Shown in pieces: positions 10,904 to 20,402 of a DNA stretch of 64,000 nt. The translations under genes and the position numbers were made by a program. The stretch is from positions 1 to 64,000 of the forward strand of contig NZ_RRAZ01000010.1 of the NCBI RefSeq assembly GCF_003863335.1. The letters are read 5' to 3'. The notes under the pieces are model-generated. The model did no database searches, was not told where the DNA came from, and saw nothing but the letters and a program-made list of their open reading frames with translations. Position 1 is the stretch's first letter, and every line of letters begins with the position of its first letter. This stretch comes from Falsigemmobacter faecalis (GTDB taxonomy: Bacteria > Pseudomonadota > Alphaproteobacteria > Rhodobacterales > Rhodobacteraceae).

Positions 10904-11401
10904 ATGCTGACCGTCACCCGCCTGATGCCCGTCACCCCTGAGGGGCATTATGACCATATCACCCTCGACTACGACGGCCGCATGCTGCGCCGCAAACTCC
11001 TGACCACCGATCACGGGGTCGAGTTTATGTTCGACCAGCCCTCGCTGGTGAACCTTGACGACTACCAGGGGATGGAGCTTTCCGACGGCACCATCGTGGA
11101 AATCCTCCCGGCGGTGGAAGAGCTCGTGGAAATCCGCGGCAACCTCGCGCGCCTTGCCTGGCATATCGGCAACCGCCACACCCCCTGCGCCATTGAGGCT
11201 GACCGCCTGCTGATCCGCCGCGATCATGTGCTCGAAAAGATGCTGCGCTTCCTTGAGGCGGAGATCCGCTATATCGCCGCCCCCTTCACCCCGGAAGGCG
11301 GCGCCTATGGCCAGGGCCGCACCATGGGCCACGATCACGGCCACAGCCACAGCGCCCCCCAGCCGCATGTGCACGGAGCCGGCTGCAGCCACGACCACTA
11401 A
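10904..11401 (+). CDS. ureE: Urease accessory nickel metallochaperone UreE
   Basis: A 165-aa nickel carrier for urease activation. The N-terminal UreE domain is followed by the metal-binding C-terminal domain (VEIRGNLARLAWHIGNRHTP). The tail from about residue 142 is histidine-rich (HDHGHSHS, PHVHG, CSHDH), a nickel-buffering extension common but not universal in UreE. The start at 10904 follows the ureC stop by a few bases; an upstream in-frame ATG at 10847 lies inside ureC and gives a foreign N-terminus, so it was rejected. It is followed by ureF with a 1-base gap. Confidence 0.95.
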   Translation: MLTVTRLMPVTPEGHYDHITLDYDGRMLRRKLLTTDHGVEFMFDQPSLVNLDDYQGMELSDGTIVEILPAVEELVEIRGNLARLAWHIGNRHTPCAIEADRLLIRRDHVLEKMLRFLEAEIRYIAAPFTPEGGAYGQGRTMGHDHGHSHSAPQPHVHGAGCSHDH

Positions 11402-11402
11402 G

Positions 11403-12041
11403 ATGATCAGCCTGCATACCCTCTCGCTGCTGCAATGGCTCTCCCCCGCCTTCCCGACCGGCGCTTTCGCCTGTTCGGGCGGGCTGGAAACCGCCATCGC
11501 GGATGAGCGTATCCGCACCACGGCCGATCTGCAGGCCTGGCTCCGCCACCTGCTCTGCCACGGCCCGCTCTGGTCCGATGCGGTGCTGCTCGCCCAAGGC
11601 CTGAAACCCGGAGCAGATCATGACGCGCTCGACACCCTCGCCCGCGCCCTCTGCCTCTCTGCCGAGCGGCTGGAAGAAACCCTGAGCCTCGGCACCGCTT
11701 TTGCGCGCACAGTCTCGGCCGCCACAAGCCGCAGCCTGCCCCCGCGCACGCTCCCGATCGCCATCGCCGAGGCCGCAGCCCCCCTCGGCCTCCCCGCTGA
11801 GACCGTGGTCGCCCACAGCCTCCACGCGGCCCTCAGCAATCTCGTCACCATCGCCACCCGCGCGGTCCCTCTGGGCCAGACCGAGGGGCAAACCCTTCTC
11901 ACCGCCCTCCACCCGCTGATCCCCGGCACCGCCGCCCGCGCCACAGGCGCAGGCCTCAGCGGCCTCGGCACCGCCGCCTTCGCCGCAGATCTCGCCAGCC
12001 TTTCCCACGAAACCCTGCAACCAAGGCTTTACCGCACATGA
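11403..12041 (+). CDS. ureF: Urease accessory protein UreF
   Basis: A 212-aa helical accessory protein that binds UreD and modulates the UreG GTPase. The N-terminal [20 protein letters not shown] and the central [20 protein letters not shown] are characteristic of UreF. ATG at 11403 directly follows the ureE stop, and the stop overlaps ureG by four bases (ATGA), so E, F and G are tightly coupled. The codon choice here is especially C-rich, but consistent with the operon. Confidence 0.93.
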   Translation: MISLHTLSLLQWLSPAFPTGAFACSGGLETAIADERIRTTADLQAWLRHLLCHGPLWSDAVLLAQGLKPGADHDALDTLARALCLSAERLEETLSLGTAFARTVSAATSRSLPPRTLPIAIAEAAAPLGLPAETVVAHSLHAALSNLVTIATRAVPLGQTEGQTLLTALHPLIPGTAARATGAGLSGLGTAAFAADLASLSHETLQPRLYRT

Positions 12042-12655
12042 GCACCGGCCCCCTCCGCGTCGGCATCGGCGGCCCCGTCGGCGCCGGCAAAACCAGCCTC
12101 ACCGAGGCCCTCGCCCGTGCCCTCGCCCCCCGCCTGTCGATGGCCGTCATCACCAATGACATCTACACCCGCGAAGACGCCGACTACCTCACCCGCGCCC
12201 AGGTCCTGCCCGCACATCGCATCCGCGGCGTGGAAACCGGCGGCTGCCCGCATACGGCGATCCGCGAGGATGCCTCGATCAATCTCGCGGCCATCGCCGA
12301 TCTCACCGCCAAAATCCCCGATCTTGACCTGATCCTGATCGAATCCGGCGGCGACAACCTTGCCGCCACCTTCTCTCCCGAACTCGCCGATCTCTCGATC
12401 TATGTGATCGACACCGCCGCAGGCCAGGACATCCCGCGCAAGAAAGGCCCCGGCCTCACCAAATCCGACCTGCTGGTGGTCAATAAAACCGACCTCGCCC
12501 CCCATGTCGGCGTCGATCTGACCCTGCTCGAATCCGACACCCGCACCGCCCGCGGCACAAAACCCTTTGTCCTGGCAGAGATCCGCAATGGCAAAGGCCT
12601 TGATGAAATCATCTCCTGGCTCCTGCGCCATGGTGGCCTCCCCCCCACCGCCTGA
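12038..12655 (+). CDS. ureG: Urease accessory GTPase UreG
   Basis: A 205-aa SIMIBI-class GTPase that supplies GTP energy and nickel for urease maturation. It has P-loop GGPVGAGKT near residues 11-19, the nickel-binding [13 protein letters not shown] segment (CPH motif), ESGGDN, and the base-specificity motif NKTDL. It is the last gene of the operon. Its stop codon lies within a short repeat element shared with the region near 59 kb, and two hairpins follow. Confidence 0.96.
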   Translation: MSTGPLRVGIGGPVGAGKTSLTEALARALAPRLSMAVITNDIYTREDADYLTRAQVLPAHRIRGVETGGCPHTAIREDASINLAAIADLTAKIPDLDLILIESGGDNLAATFSPELADLSIYVIDTAAGQDIPRKKGPGLTKSDLLVVNKTDLAPHVGVDLTLLESDTRTARGTKPFVLAEIRNGKGLDEIISWLLRHGGLPPTA

Positions 12656-12680
12656 TTTTGGCTTTTTCCAAATACTCCCG
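12651..12680. repeat. Short intergenic repeat, copy 1
   Basis: A 30-base element beginning CCTGATTTTGGC and ending AAATACTCCCG. Its last 24 bases (12657-12680) recur exactly on the opposite strand at 58934-58957, and a diverged copy lies at 59121-59148. This copy overlaps the stop codon of ureG. A CCGGGGGC/GCCCCCGG hairpin (12686-12706) follows immediately. Confidence 0.75.
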
Positions 12681-12723
12681 GGGGTCCGGGGGCCGGCAGC
12701 CCCCGGCGCTCACCACAAAAGCA

Positions 12724-12759
12724 AAGGCCCGGGAGTTCACACCCCCGGGCCTTCTTTTA
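12724..12759. terminator. Bidirectional terminator between ureG and pntB
   Basis: Perfect 10-bp stem AAGGCCCGGG (12724-12733) / CCCGGGCCTT (12744-12753) followed by CTTTTATT. It lies between convergent genes and has T runs on both strands, so it can end transcripts from both sides. Confidence 0.85.
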
Positions 12760-12776
12760 TTCCATAGCCTGAAAGA

Positions 12777-14279
12777 TCAGCCGTCGATCATCGGCAAAAG
12801 CTGGTCAATCGACTTCTTCGCATCGCCGTAGAACATGCGGGTGTTGTCTTTGTAGAACAGCGGGTTCTCGATGCCCGAATACCCGGTGCCCTGACCGCGC
12901 TTCGACACGAAGACCTGCTTGGCTTTCCAGACTTCCAGAACCGGCATGCCCGCGATCGGCGAATTCGGATCTTCCTGAGCGGCCGGGTTCACGATGTCAT
13001 TCGAGCCGATGATGATCACGACATCCGTTTCCGGGAAGTCCTCGTTGATCTCATCCATCTCCATCACGATGTCATAAGGCACTTTGGCTTCCGCCAGCAG
13101 CACGTTCATATGGCCCGGCAGACGACCCGCAACCGGGTGGATCGCAAAGCGCACGTTCTTGCCACGGCCACGCAGCTTGCGGGTCAGCTCCGACACCGAC
13201 TGCTGCGCCTGAGCCACCGCCATGCCGTAACCCGGCACGATGATGATGCTGTCGGCATCATTCAGTGCCGAGGCCACGCCATCCGCGTCAATGGCAACCT
13301 GCTCGCCGGTCACTTCCATGGCCGGACCGGTGGTGCCACCAAAGCCGCCCAGGATCACCGACACGAAGGAACGGTTCATCGCCTTACACATGATGTAGGA
13401 CAGAATCGCACCCGAAGAGCCAACCAGCGCGCCCACAACGATCAGCAGATCATTGCCCAGCGAGAAGCCGATCGCGGCCGCCGCCCAGCCCGAGTAGCTG
13501 TTCAGCATCGACACCACCACCGGCATATCGGCGCCGCCGATACCCATGATCAGGTGGTAGCCGATGAACAGCGCCAGGATCGTCATCACATAAAGGGTCC
13601 AGGAACCGGCCCCGTTCAGATAAGCGATCAGCAGGATCACCGACAGGATCGCCGCACCGGCGTTCAGCAGGTGGCCGCCCGGCAGTTTCTTCGCCTTGCC
13701 GTCCACTTTGCCGGCCAGTTTGCCATAAGCAACAACCGAACCGGTAAAGGTCACTGCACCGATGAAGACCCCAAGGAAGGTCTCAACCCGCAGGATCGCC
13801 ACTTCGACCGGCGATTTATGCGCAACCATTGCGGCAAAACCGGTGATCGAGGACTGCAGCTCCTGCAGCTTTTGCGGGCCCATGTTCAGCAGCGCCAGCA
13901 GCGCATCGGGGTCATGCTGCGCATAGATCAGCGGCAGCACATGGCTCAGCGTCAGATCGGCGTTAAAGCCGATAAACACCGCCGCCAGACCCACGAGCGA
14001 GTGCATCGCAGCCACCAGCTGCGGCATCTCGGTCATCTGAACCTTCTTGGCCAGGAGGGCACCAATCGCGCCCCCCACCAGGATCAGCACCAGCGCAACT
14101 GCCGCAAACCCGGTCGAAATGCCCGGTCCGATCAGCGTTGCCACCACAGCAAGCGCCATGCCGACAATGCCGTACCAGACAGCGCGTTTCGCGCTTTCCT
14201 GGCCGGAGAGACCCCCCAGCGACAGGATCATCAGAACAGCCGAAACCACATAGGCGGCCGTGGTAAATCCGTAGTCCAT
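12777..14279 (-). CDS. pntB: NAD(P) transhydrogenase beta subunit PntB
   Basis: Membrane subunit of proton-translocating transhydrogenase, which uses the proton gradient to reduce NADP+ with NADH. The 500-aa protein has an N-terminal block of about nine membrane helices ([20 protein letters not shown] onward) and a C-terminal NADP(H)-binding domain [31 protein letters not shown] and [11 protein letters not shown] are family-conserved nucleotide-site segments. It starts 12 bases after the end of pntA in the same operon. Confidence 0.96.
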   Translation of the reverse strand: MDYGFTTAAYVVSAVLMILSLGGLSGQESAKRAVWYGIVGMALAVVATLIGPGISTGFAAVALVLILVGGAIGALLAKKVQMTEMPQLVAAMHSLVGLAAVFIGFNADLTLSHVLPLIYAQHDPDALLALLNMGPQKLQELQSSITGFAAMVAHKSPVEVAILRVETFLGVFIGAVTFTGSVVAYGKLAGKVDGKAKKLPGGHLLNAGAAILSVILLIAYLNGAGSWTLYVMTILALFIGYHLIMGIGGADMPVVVSMLNSYSGWAAAAIGFSLGNDLLIVVGALVGSSGAILSYIMCKAMNRSFVSVILGGFGGTTGPAMEVTGEQVAIDADGVASALNDADSIIIVPGYGMAVAQAQQSVSELTRKLRGRGKNVRFAIHPVAGRLPGHMNVLLAEAKVPYDIVMEMDEINEDFPETDVVIIIGSNDIVNPAAQEDPNSPIAGMPVLEVWKAKQVFVSKRGQGTGYSGIENPLFYKDNTRMFYGDAKKSIDQLLPMIDG

Positions 14280-14291
14280 TCGGCCCTCTCC

Positions 14292-15866
14292 TTACGACTT
14301 CTGGAACATGGCGAGCATCCGCCGGGTGACCATAAAGCCACCGAAGATGTTGATGCCGGCCATAAAGACCGAGAGACCCGCCAGAACAATCACCAGCCAG
14401 CTGCCCGAGCCGATCTGCATCAGCGCGCCCAGGATGATGATCGAGGAGATCGCATTGGTGATCGCCATCAGCGGGGTATGCAGCGAATGCGCCACATTCC
14501 AGATGATCTGGAAGCCCACAAAGCAGGCCAGCACAAAGACGATGAAGTGCTGCATGAACGAGGCCGGAGCCACCAGGCCCACGGCCAGCAGCAGCGCCGC
14601 CGAAACACCCAGAACGGTGAACTGCGTGCGGGTCTGCGCCTTGAATTCAGCGGCTTCTTTCGCGCGCTTTTCTTCCGGCGTCAGCTCTTTCACCTTTTCT
14701 TTCGGCTTCTGAGCGGCAATCGCCTGGATCTTCGGCGGCGGCGGCGGGAAGGTGATCGCGCCCTCATGGGTCACGGTCGCGCCGCGGATCACGTCATCTT
14801 CCATGTTGTGATCGATCACGCCGTCTTTTTTCGGCGTCAGATCGGTCAGCATGTGACGGATATTGGTCGAGTAAAGCGTCGAGGCCTGAGCCGCCATACG
14901 GCTCGGGAAATCGGTGTAGCCAACGATGGTCACGCCGTTTTCAGTGACGATTTTCTCGTCCGGGATGGTCAGATCGCAGTTGCCGCCGCGCTCAGCCGCA
15001 AGGTCCACGATGACCGAGCCCGGCTTCATCATCTGAACCATATCTTCGGTCCAGAGCTTCGGTGCCGGACGGCCCGGGATCAGCGCGGTGGTGATGACAA
15101 TGTCAATCTCCGGCGCGAGTTCGCGGAACTTCTTCAGCTGGGCTTCACGGAACTCCGGCGAAGACGGGGCGGCATAGCCACCCGTTGCCGCGCCGTCGAT
15201 CTGGGTCTCAGAGAAGTCCAGATAGACGAACTCAGCGCCCATCGACTCGATCTGTTCCGCCACTTCCGGGCGCACGTCGAAGGCATAGGTGATCGCGCCC
15301 AGCGAGGTCGAGGTGCCGATGGCGGCCAGACCTGCCACGCCCGCACCCACCACCAGGACTTTCGCCGGCGGCACTTTGCCCGCAGCGGTGACCTGACCGG
15401 TGAAGAAGCGGCCGAAGTTGTTGCCAGCCTCAATCACCGCGCGGTAACCCGCGATATTGGCCATCGACGACAGCGCGTCCATCTTCTGCGCGCGCGAAAT
15501 CCGCGGCACCATATCCATGGCGACCACGGTTGCGCCGCGGGCGTTGACCGCCTCCAGCAGATCCGCATTCTGTGCCGGCCAGAAGAACGAGATCAGGGTC
15601 TGGCCCTGACGCAGGAGGGCGACCTCAGAGGCCTCCGGTCCGCGTACCTTCACCAGCACATCCGCTGCTTCCGAGACCGCCTGGGCGGTCGGAAGAACGG
15701 TGACACCCGCCTTCTCATAAGTCGCGTCCGAGAAACCGGCCTTCGCCCCTGCACCGGATTCGATCACACAGGTGTGGCCGAGTTTCACCAGCTGCAGAGC
15801 CGAATCCGGAGTCATCGCAACCCGGTTCTCACCCTCGAATATCTCTTTAAGAGCGCCGATCTTCAC
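14292..15866 (-). CDS. pntA: NAD(P) transhydrogenase alpha subunit PntA
   Basis: A 524-aa subunit with a soluble NAD(H)-binding domain I ([37 protein letters not shown]), a charged linker ([20 protein letters not shown]) and four C-terminal membrane helices. The E. coli-type single PntA is thus present, not the split PntAA/PntAB of Rhodospirillum. The start chosen is GTG at 15866 with a GGGGGA site upstream on the coding strand; an ATG 93 bases earlier would add a Cys/Arg-rich segment unlike the family. Co-transcribed with pntB. Confidence 0.93.
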   Translation of the reverse strand: MKIGALKEIFEGENRVAMTPDSALQLVKLGHTCVIESGAGAKAGFSDATYEKAGVTVLPTAQAVSEAADVLVKVRGPEASEVALLRQGQTLISFFWPAQNADLLEAVNARGATVVAMDMVPRISRAQKMDALSSMANIAGYRAVIEAGNNFGRFFTGQVTAAGKVPPAKVLVVGAGVAGLAAIGTSTSLGAITYAFDVRPEVAEQIESMGAEFVYLDFSETQIDGAATGGYAAPSSPEFREAQLKKFRELAPEIDIVITTALIPGRPAPKLWTEDMVQMMKPGSVIVDLAAERGGNCDLTIPDEKIVTENGVTIVGYTDFPSRMAAQASTLYSTNIRHMLTDLTPKKDGVIDHNMEDDVIRGATVTHEGAITFPPPPPKIQAIAAQKPKEKVKELTPEEKRAKEAAEFKAQTRTQFTVLGVSAALLLAVGLVAPASFMQHFIVFVLACFVGFQIIWNVAHSLHTPLMAITNAISSIIILGALMQIGSGSWLVIVLAGLSVFMAGINIFGGFMVTRRMLAMFQKS

Positions 15867-16218
15867 CTGATCCGTCCCCCTATCCCCTTCACATCCCCGA
15901 AGGGATTGTTTCTGCACAGTCGGCCCCGCAGTAGTCCGACAGATTCTGCACGTGCCCACATACCACCGCGCAACAAAGTTTCACAAGAGGATGCTACAAA
16001 GCAGCACCTCCGGTCCATTTTGCCGCACCCTGAAGCAAACACACAGCGTCTGCCCGCAGGACCAGCGATCTGAAAACCACCTGCATCAGCCGGCGGCCGC
16101 AGCCACGCCCTGAAAGCAAAGCAGCCAGGTCAGCTTTGCCGTAACGTCACAACGCTGTCTGCGCAACAGTTTCAGGACAGATCCCCCCATAACTGTCCAA
16201 ACTCTGAGGTGAGACAGA
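15867..16218. other. Divergent intergenic region between pntA and the thioesterase gene
   Basis: About 350 bases with no gene-like frame. It must hold the pntAB promoter (leftward) and the thioesterase promoter (rightward). No clear promoter hexamers, operator palindrome or structural RNA could be recognised by eye. Confidence 0.5.
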
Positions 16219-16653
16219 ATGCAGCAGGTCCACATTTTTATGCAAAGACGGATAGAAGAGAGCTTTTCGCGTCAGGGCTTCCTGACCCTGCTCGGCGCAC
16301 GCCTGCTCAGCGTGACCCCGGGCGAGGTGACCCTGGGCGTCACCCTGCGCCCTGAGTTCAGCCAGCAGCATGGCGCGGGCCACGCGGGGATCAGCTTTAC
16401 CTTAGGGGATGTGGCCGCAGGTTATGCGGCGCTGACGCAGATCGAGCCGGGGATGGAGGTGATGACCTCTGAGATGAAAATTCACCTTCTGCGCCCGGCC
16501 ATCGGTGACGAGCTGATCGCGAAGGGCTCGGTCATCAAATCGGGGCGGCGGCTGATCGTGACGCGGGCCGATGTTTTCGCGCGGCGCGGGGCCGAGGAGG
16601 TGCTGATCGCCACGCTTCTGGGCACCATGGTCCCGGTCGCGGCGGATCTTTAA
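16219..16653 (+). CDS. PaaI-type hotdog-fold thioesterase
   Basis: A 144-aa hotdog protein, probably an acyl-CoA thioesterase. The HGAGHAGISFTLGDVAAGYA segment (about residues 54-73) corresponds to the family's HGG...D active-site region, here with His-Gly-Ala-Gly-His. VMTSEMKIHLLRPA and a terminal LLGTMV strand complete the fold. The ATG at 16219 has GAGGTGAG about seven bases upstream. It stands alone between divergent pntAB and convergent folD. Natural substrate unknown; phenylacetyl-CoA genes are not nearby. Confidence 0.82.
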   Translation: MQQVHIFMQRRIEESFSRQGFLTLLGARLLSVTPGEVTLGVTLRPEFSQQHGAGHAGISFTLGDVAAGYAALTQIEPGMEVMTSEMKIHLLRPAIGDELIAKGSVIKSGRRLIVTRADVFARRGAEEVLIATLLGTMVPVAADL

Positions 16654-16655
16654 CG

Positions 16656-16682
16656 AAAAGCGGCCCCGGGGGGCCACTTTTT
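16656..16682. terminator. Bidirectional terminator between the thioesterase gene and folD
   Basis: Stem AAAAGCGGCCCC / GGGGCCACTTTT with one C-A mismatch and a short GG loop, ending in TTTTT on the + strand and AAAA on the other side. It lies in the 34 bases separating convergent genes. Confidence 0.8.
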
Positions 16683-16687
16683 AAGGC

Positions 16688-17575
16688 TCAGGCCGTCAGG
16701 CCTTCCGGCTCGGGCAAGCCGTTGGCGCGGCAACAAGCCGTCAGCGTATTGGCCAGCAGGCAGGCGATGGTCATCGGCCCCACGCCACCCGGCACCGGGG
16801 TGATGGCGCCCGCCACTTCCGCGGCCGAGGCGTAATCCACATCGCCCACCAGCTTTTGTTTGCCGTCGCGCTCAATCCGGTTGATGCCCACGTCGATCAC
16901 GGTGGCACCGGGTTTGACGTAATCCGCAGTGATCATCTCAGGACGACCGACGGCCGCGACCAGAATATCCGCGCCTTTGCAGAGCGCTTTCAGATCTTTC
17001 GTGCGCGAATGCGCGATGGTCACCGTGCAGCTGTCGCCCAGCAGCAGCTGCGCCATAGGCTTGCCAACGATGTTCGAGCGGCCCACGACCACGGCATTCA
17101 GCCCCGAGAGATCGCCCAGGCGGGCGCGCAGCAGCATCAGGCAGCCAAGCGGCGTGCAGGGCACCATGGCCTTCTGCCCGGTGGCCAGCAGACCCACGTT
17201 GGAGATGTGAAAGCCGTCGACATCCTTGGCCGGATCAATCGCGTTGATCACGGCGGCCTCTTCCAGATGCCCCGGCAGCGGCAGCTGCACCAGGATCCCG
17301 TGAACCGCCGGATCGGCGTTCAGCGCGGCGATCAGCGCCAGAAGTTCCGCCTGCCCCACAGAGGCATCAAGCTTATGCTCAAAGCTGTTCATGCCGACTT
17401 CAACGGTCATCCTGCCCTTGGAGCGGACATAGACCTGGCTTGCCGGGTCTTCGCCCACCAGCACCACGGCCAGACCGGGGGTGATGCCTTTGGCCACCAG
17501 CCCGGCCACACCCGCGGCGACTTTGCCGCGCACCTCGGCCGCGAAGGCCTTTCCGTCAATGACCGCTGCCGTCAT
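16688..17575 (-). CDS. folD: Bifunctional methylenetetrahydrofolate dehydrogenase/cyclohydrolase FolD
   Basis: Cytosolic C1 enzyme interconverting 5,10-methylene-THF, methenyl-THF and 10-formyl-THF with NADP. The 295-aa length is normal. YVRSKGRM holds the catalytic Tyr and Lys; [27 protein letters not shown] and [17 protein letters not shown] are FolD signatures; [18 protein letters not shown] is near the C-terminus. It is the last gene of an fhs - chorismate mutase-like - folD unit, with 3 bases between it and the preceding gene. Together with Fhs it links formate to the folate pool. Confidence 0.97.
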   Translation of the reverse strand: MTAAVIDGKAFAAEVRGKVAAGVAGLVAKGITPGLAVVLVGEDPASQVYVRSKGRMTVEVGMNSFEHKLDASVGQAELLALIAALNADPAVHGILVQLPLPGHLEEAAVINAIDPAKDVDGFHISNVGLLATGQKAMVPCTPLGCLMLLRARLGDLSGLNAVVVGRSNIVGKPMAQLLLGDSCTVTIAHSRTKDLKALCKGADILVAAVGRPEMITADYVKPGATVIDVGINRIERDGKQKLVGDVDYASAAEVAGAITPVPGGVGPMTIACLLANTLTACCRANGLPEPEGLTA

Positions 17576-17578
17576 GGT

Positions 17579-17890
17579 TCAATCCTTCGTCTTCTGCCCC
17601 GCCCCGAGGAGGTTTTCCTCGTGGCCGATGGCCCATTCCATCAGCTCGCGCCAGAGCCGCTCTGCCAGATCCGCATCCATCCCGGTCGCAGCGGCTTTGG
17701 CACGCACATTGCGCACCACCTCTTCCACGCGGGTGTCGATGCGCGCAGGCCAGCCGTTCTCCGACTTCAGCTCTGCGGCGCGGGTGATATAGGTCGCGCG
17801 CTCAGCAAAAAGCGTCACAAGCGCTGTGTCGAGCCGGTCAATCCCGGCCCGAAGTTCGGTCATATCCTGACAGTCTTTCGCGCTGCGCAT
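17579..17890 (-). CDS. Chorismate mutase (AroQ type), PchB-like N-terminus
   Basis: A 103-aa all-helical protein of the chorismate mutase type II family, which converts chorismate to prephenate for Phe/Tyr synthesis. TELRAGIDRLDTALVTLFAE holds the first catalytic Arg; ERATYITRAAELK supplies the second Arg and Lys of the AroQ active site. The very start (KDCQDMTELRAGIDRLD) also resembles isochorismate pyruvate lyase PchB, so a lyase role cannot be excluded. The start at 17890 has GGGGGAG upstream; an earlier ATG lies inside fhs. Its position between fhs and folD is probably transcriptional convenience. Confidence 0.82.
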   Translation of the reverse strand: MRSAKDCQDMTELRAGIDRLDTALVTLFAERATYITRAAELKSENGWPARIDTRVEEVVRNVRAKAAATGMDADLAERLWRELMEWAIGHEENLLGAGQKTKD

Positions 17891-17912
17891 GGTCTCTCCC
17901 CCCTCACAACGC

Positions 17913-19589
17913 TCAGAACAGGCCTTCGACCTGCCCGTCCTCATTCAGCCGGATATTTTCCGCCGCAGGGACACGGGGAAGGCCCGGCATGGTCATGATC
18001 TCACCGCAGATCGCCACGATGAAGCCGGCCCCCGCCGAGAGCCGCACTTCGCGCACCGGGACGGTGTGCCCCTCAGGCGCGCCGCGCAGGTCAGGATCGG
18101 TGGAGAAGCTGTATTGCGTCTTGGCCATGCAGACCGGCAGATGGCCGTAGCCCGCCTCTTCCCAGACCTTCAGCTGCGCCATCACGGATTTATCCGCCGT
18201 CACCTCACCCGCGCGGTAGATGCGTTTCGCGACCGTGTTGATCTTGTCCCAAAGGCTCAGATCATCGCCATAAAGCGGCGCGAACTGCGCGGCCCCGCTG
18301 TCGGCGAGAGCCGCCACACGCTGCGCGAGCGCTTCGGCCCCGGCACCACCTTCGGCCCAGTGGCGGCAAAGGATCGCCTCAACCCCGAGGCCCGCAGCAC
18401 AGGCCTGAACGGCGGCGATTTCTGCCTCGGTATCAGAGTGGAAATGGTTGATCGCCACCACCACCGGCACGCCGAAACTGCGCAGGTTCTCAATATGGCG
18501 ACCGAGGTTTGCCGAACCCGCCTGAACGGCTGCGACATTTTCCAGCCCCAGATCGGCCCGGGCCACGCCGCCATTCATCTTCAGCGCGCGCACCGTGGCG
18601 ACCAGCACCACCGCCGCAGGCTTAAGGCCAGCCTTACGACATTTGATATTAAAGAACTTCTCGGCCCCGAGATCGGCGCCAAACCCGGCTTCCGTCACCA
18701 CATAATCGCCCAGCTTCAAAGCCGTGCGGGTCGCGATAACCGAGTTGCAGCCATGGGCGATATTGGCAAAAGGCCCGCCATGCACGAAGGCCGGATTGTG
18801 CTCCAGCGTCTGCACCAGGTTTGGCTGCATCGCGTCTTTCAGCAGCACCGTCATCGCGCCATCGGCCTTCAGATCGCGCGCTGTCACGGGGGTCTTTGCG
18901 CGGGTGTAACCGACGATGATATCGCCCAGACGGCGCTCAAGATCGTGAAGATCGGTCGCAAGGCAGAGGATCGCCATGACCTCAGAGGCCACGGTGATGT
19001 CAAATCCGGTCTGACGCGGAAAGCCGTTCGACACGCCGCCAAGGCTGACCACGGTGTCGCGCAAAGCCCGGTCGTTCATATCCATCACCCGCCGCCAGGT
19101 GATGCGGCGCTCATCAAGATCAAGGCTGTTGCCCCAATAGATGTGGTTGTCGATCATCGCCGCCAGCAGGTTATGCGCCGAAGTGATGGCGTGAAAATCC
19201 CCGGTAAAATGCAGGTTCATCTCTTCCATCGGCACGATCTGCGCCATGCCGCCGCCTGCAGCGCCGCCCTTCATGCCGAAATTCGGCCCAAGGCTGGCTT
19301 CACGGATGCAGACCACGGCTTTTTTGCCGATACGGTTCAGCGCATCGCCCAGGCCCACCGTGGTGGTGGTTTTACCCTCCCCGGCAGGGGTCGGGTTGAT
19401 CGCGGTGACGAGGATCAGTTTGCCGTCCGGGCGGTCCGCCAGGCTGCGGATAAAGCTCTGGCTGACCTTGGCTTTGTCGTGACCATAGGGCAGCAGATCC
19501 TGCTCGCTGATCCCCAGCTTCTCTCCAATTTCACGGATCGGCCGCTTGACGGCCGCACGGGCGATTTCGATGTCGGAGCGAAAGCTCAT
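17913..19589 (-). CDS. fhs: Formate-tetrahydrofolate ligase
   Basis: A 558-aa ATP-dependent enzyme making 10-formyl-THF from formate and THF in the cytosol. [18 protein letters not shown] is the ATP-binding P-loop region near residues 67-84; [20 protein letters not shown] and FNIKCRKAG are strongly conserved. Length and both ends match the family. First gene of the unit with the chorismate mutase-like gene and folD, fitting a role in formate assimilation or methyl-group oxidation in Rhodobacterales. Confidence 0.97.
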   Translation of the reverse strand: MSFRSDIEIARAAVKRPIREIGEKLGISEQDLLPYGHDKAKVSQSFIRSLADRPDGKLILVTAINPTPAGEGKTTTTVGLGDALNRIGKKAVVCIREASLGPNFGMKGGAAGGGMAQIVPMEEMNLHFTGDFHAITSAHNLLAAMIDNHIYWGNSLDLDERRITWRRVMDMNDRALRDTVVSLGGVSNGFPRQTGFDITVASEVMAILCLATDLHDLERRLGDIIVGYTRAKTPVTARDLKADGAMTVLLKDAMQPNLVQTLEHNPAFVHGGPFANIAHGCNSVIATRTALKLGDYVVTEAGFGADLGAEKFFNIKCRKAGLKPAAVVLVATVRALKMNGGVARADLGLENVAAVQAGSANLGRHIENLRSFGVPVVVAINHFHSDTEAEIAAVQACAAGLGVEAILCRHWAEGGAGAEALAQRVAALADSGAAQFAPLYGDDLSLWDKINTVAKRIYRAGEVTADKSVMAQLKVWEEAGYGHLPVCMAKTQYSFSTDPDLRGAPEGHTVPVREVRLSAGAGFIVAICGEIMTMPGLPRVPAAENIRLNEDGQVEGLF

Positions 19590-19674
19590 CGCGGCACCTC
19601 AACTGGGATCTGGCTTTGGCCCTGCCCATGTCACGGCAGGGCGCAAAAGTCCAGCGAAGCGCGCAACCTCCTGG

Positions 19675-20256
19675 TCAGCGTGGCGACCAGACACGCTGAC
19701 CAGGCACGAAGAGGCGGATTTCGTCCCCTTCACGCAGAGTGCCGCCGCGCTCAACCCAGCCGACAAAGCCGCGCAGGCCCACGGCGGCGCGCTTAAACGC
19801 CGCGCCAAAACCTGGATGCGCCTTCTCAATCGGCCTGGCGGGCAGCATGCAGGGCAGGTTTTCGACATCCACCACCAAAGTCGTGCCATCCGGCCCCAAA
19901 AGCCGCGACGAAGGCGGCAGATGGCTGAGATCCGGGATCCCCTCAATCACCAGCGAGGCACCGACCAGCGCGGGATCCAGACGCTCAATCCCCATATTCA
20001 CCGCGATCTGCGCCAGTTCCTCAGCGCTGAGCACCGAAAGCTGACGGGTATTGGCAATCTCGGTGTCTTTCGGGTGAATCATCTTCACCCGCGAGCAGGA
20101 CGGACGCGTCAGCCCGCCGTGTGCCTCGCCCTCCGGCCCGGCAAGCGTCAGGCTGACCCCCGGACGCGCCTGCGATTCGAGCCCGGCGTCGCGATCCGGC
20201 ACCACGCCCGTCCAAACCACGCGGCCCTTCCAGGCCGTTTCCACAAATACTGCCAT
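19675..20256 (-). CDS. MOSC domain-containing protein
   Basis: A 193-aa protein with a MOSC fold (molybdenum cofactor sulfurase C-terminal), a family that binds sulfur or molybdopterin-linked substrates. Recognisable parts are PSCSRVKMIHPKDTEIANTR, ERLDPALVGASLVIEGIPDL, LPPSSRL and FKRAAVGLRGFVGWVERGG. Its start at 20256 has AGGGAGACAGGA upstream. It follows ftsH on the same strand after a terminator, so it is probably transcribed on its own. Substrate and partner are unknown. Confidence 0.8.
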   Translation of the reverse strand: MAVFVETAWKGRVVWTGVVPDRDAGLESQARPGVSLTLAGPEGEAHGGLTRPSCSRVKMIHPKDTEIANTRQLSVLSAEELAQIAVNMGIERLDPALVGASLVIEGIPDLSHLPPSSRLLGPDGTTLVVDVENLPCMLPARPIEKAHPGFGAAFKRAAVGLRGFVGWVERGGTLREGDEIRLFVPGQRVWSPR

Positions 20257-20344
20257 TCCTGTCTCCCTGCAGTCCCTGCCGATCACAGAACCGGCCGACG
20301 GACCCTGCGTCAAGCCGGGGAAAGCCTGAGGCGTTCCCCAACAG

Positions 20345-20379
20345 AAAGGGCCGCCGCGGCATAAATCCCGCGACGGCCC
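20345..20379 (-). terminator. Terminator downstream of ftsH
   Basis: Near-perfect stem GGGCCGCCGCGG / CCGCGACGGCCC (one C-A mismatch) around an ATAAAT-containing loop. Read on the - strand it is followed by TTTCTG. It lies about 25 bases after the ftsH stop. Confidence 0.75.
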
Positions 20380-20402
20380 GAATTTCAGGCAAGTTCCGCA
20401 GC

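Noticed and set aside
13110-16073. A 987-codon open frame on the + strand opposite pntB/pntA
   Set aside because: The high GC content keeps the antisense frame open. Its translation is His/Arg-rich without domains, and pntAB on the other strand is unambiguous.
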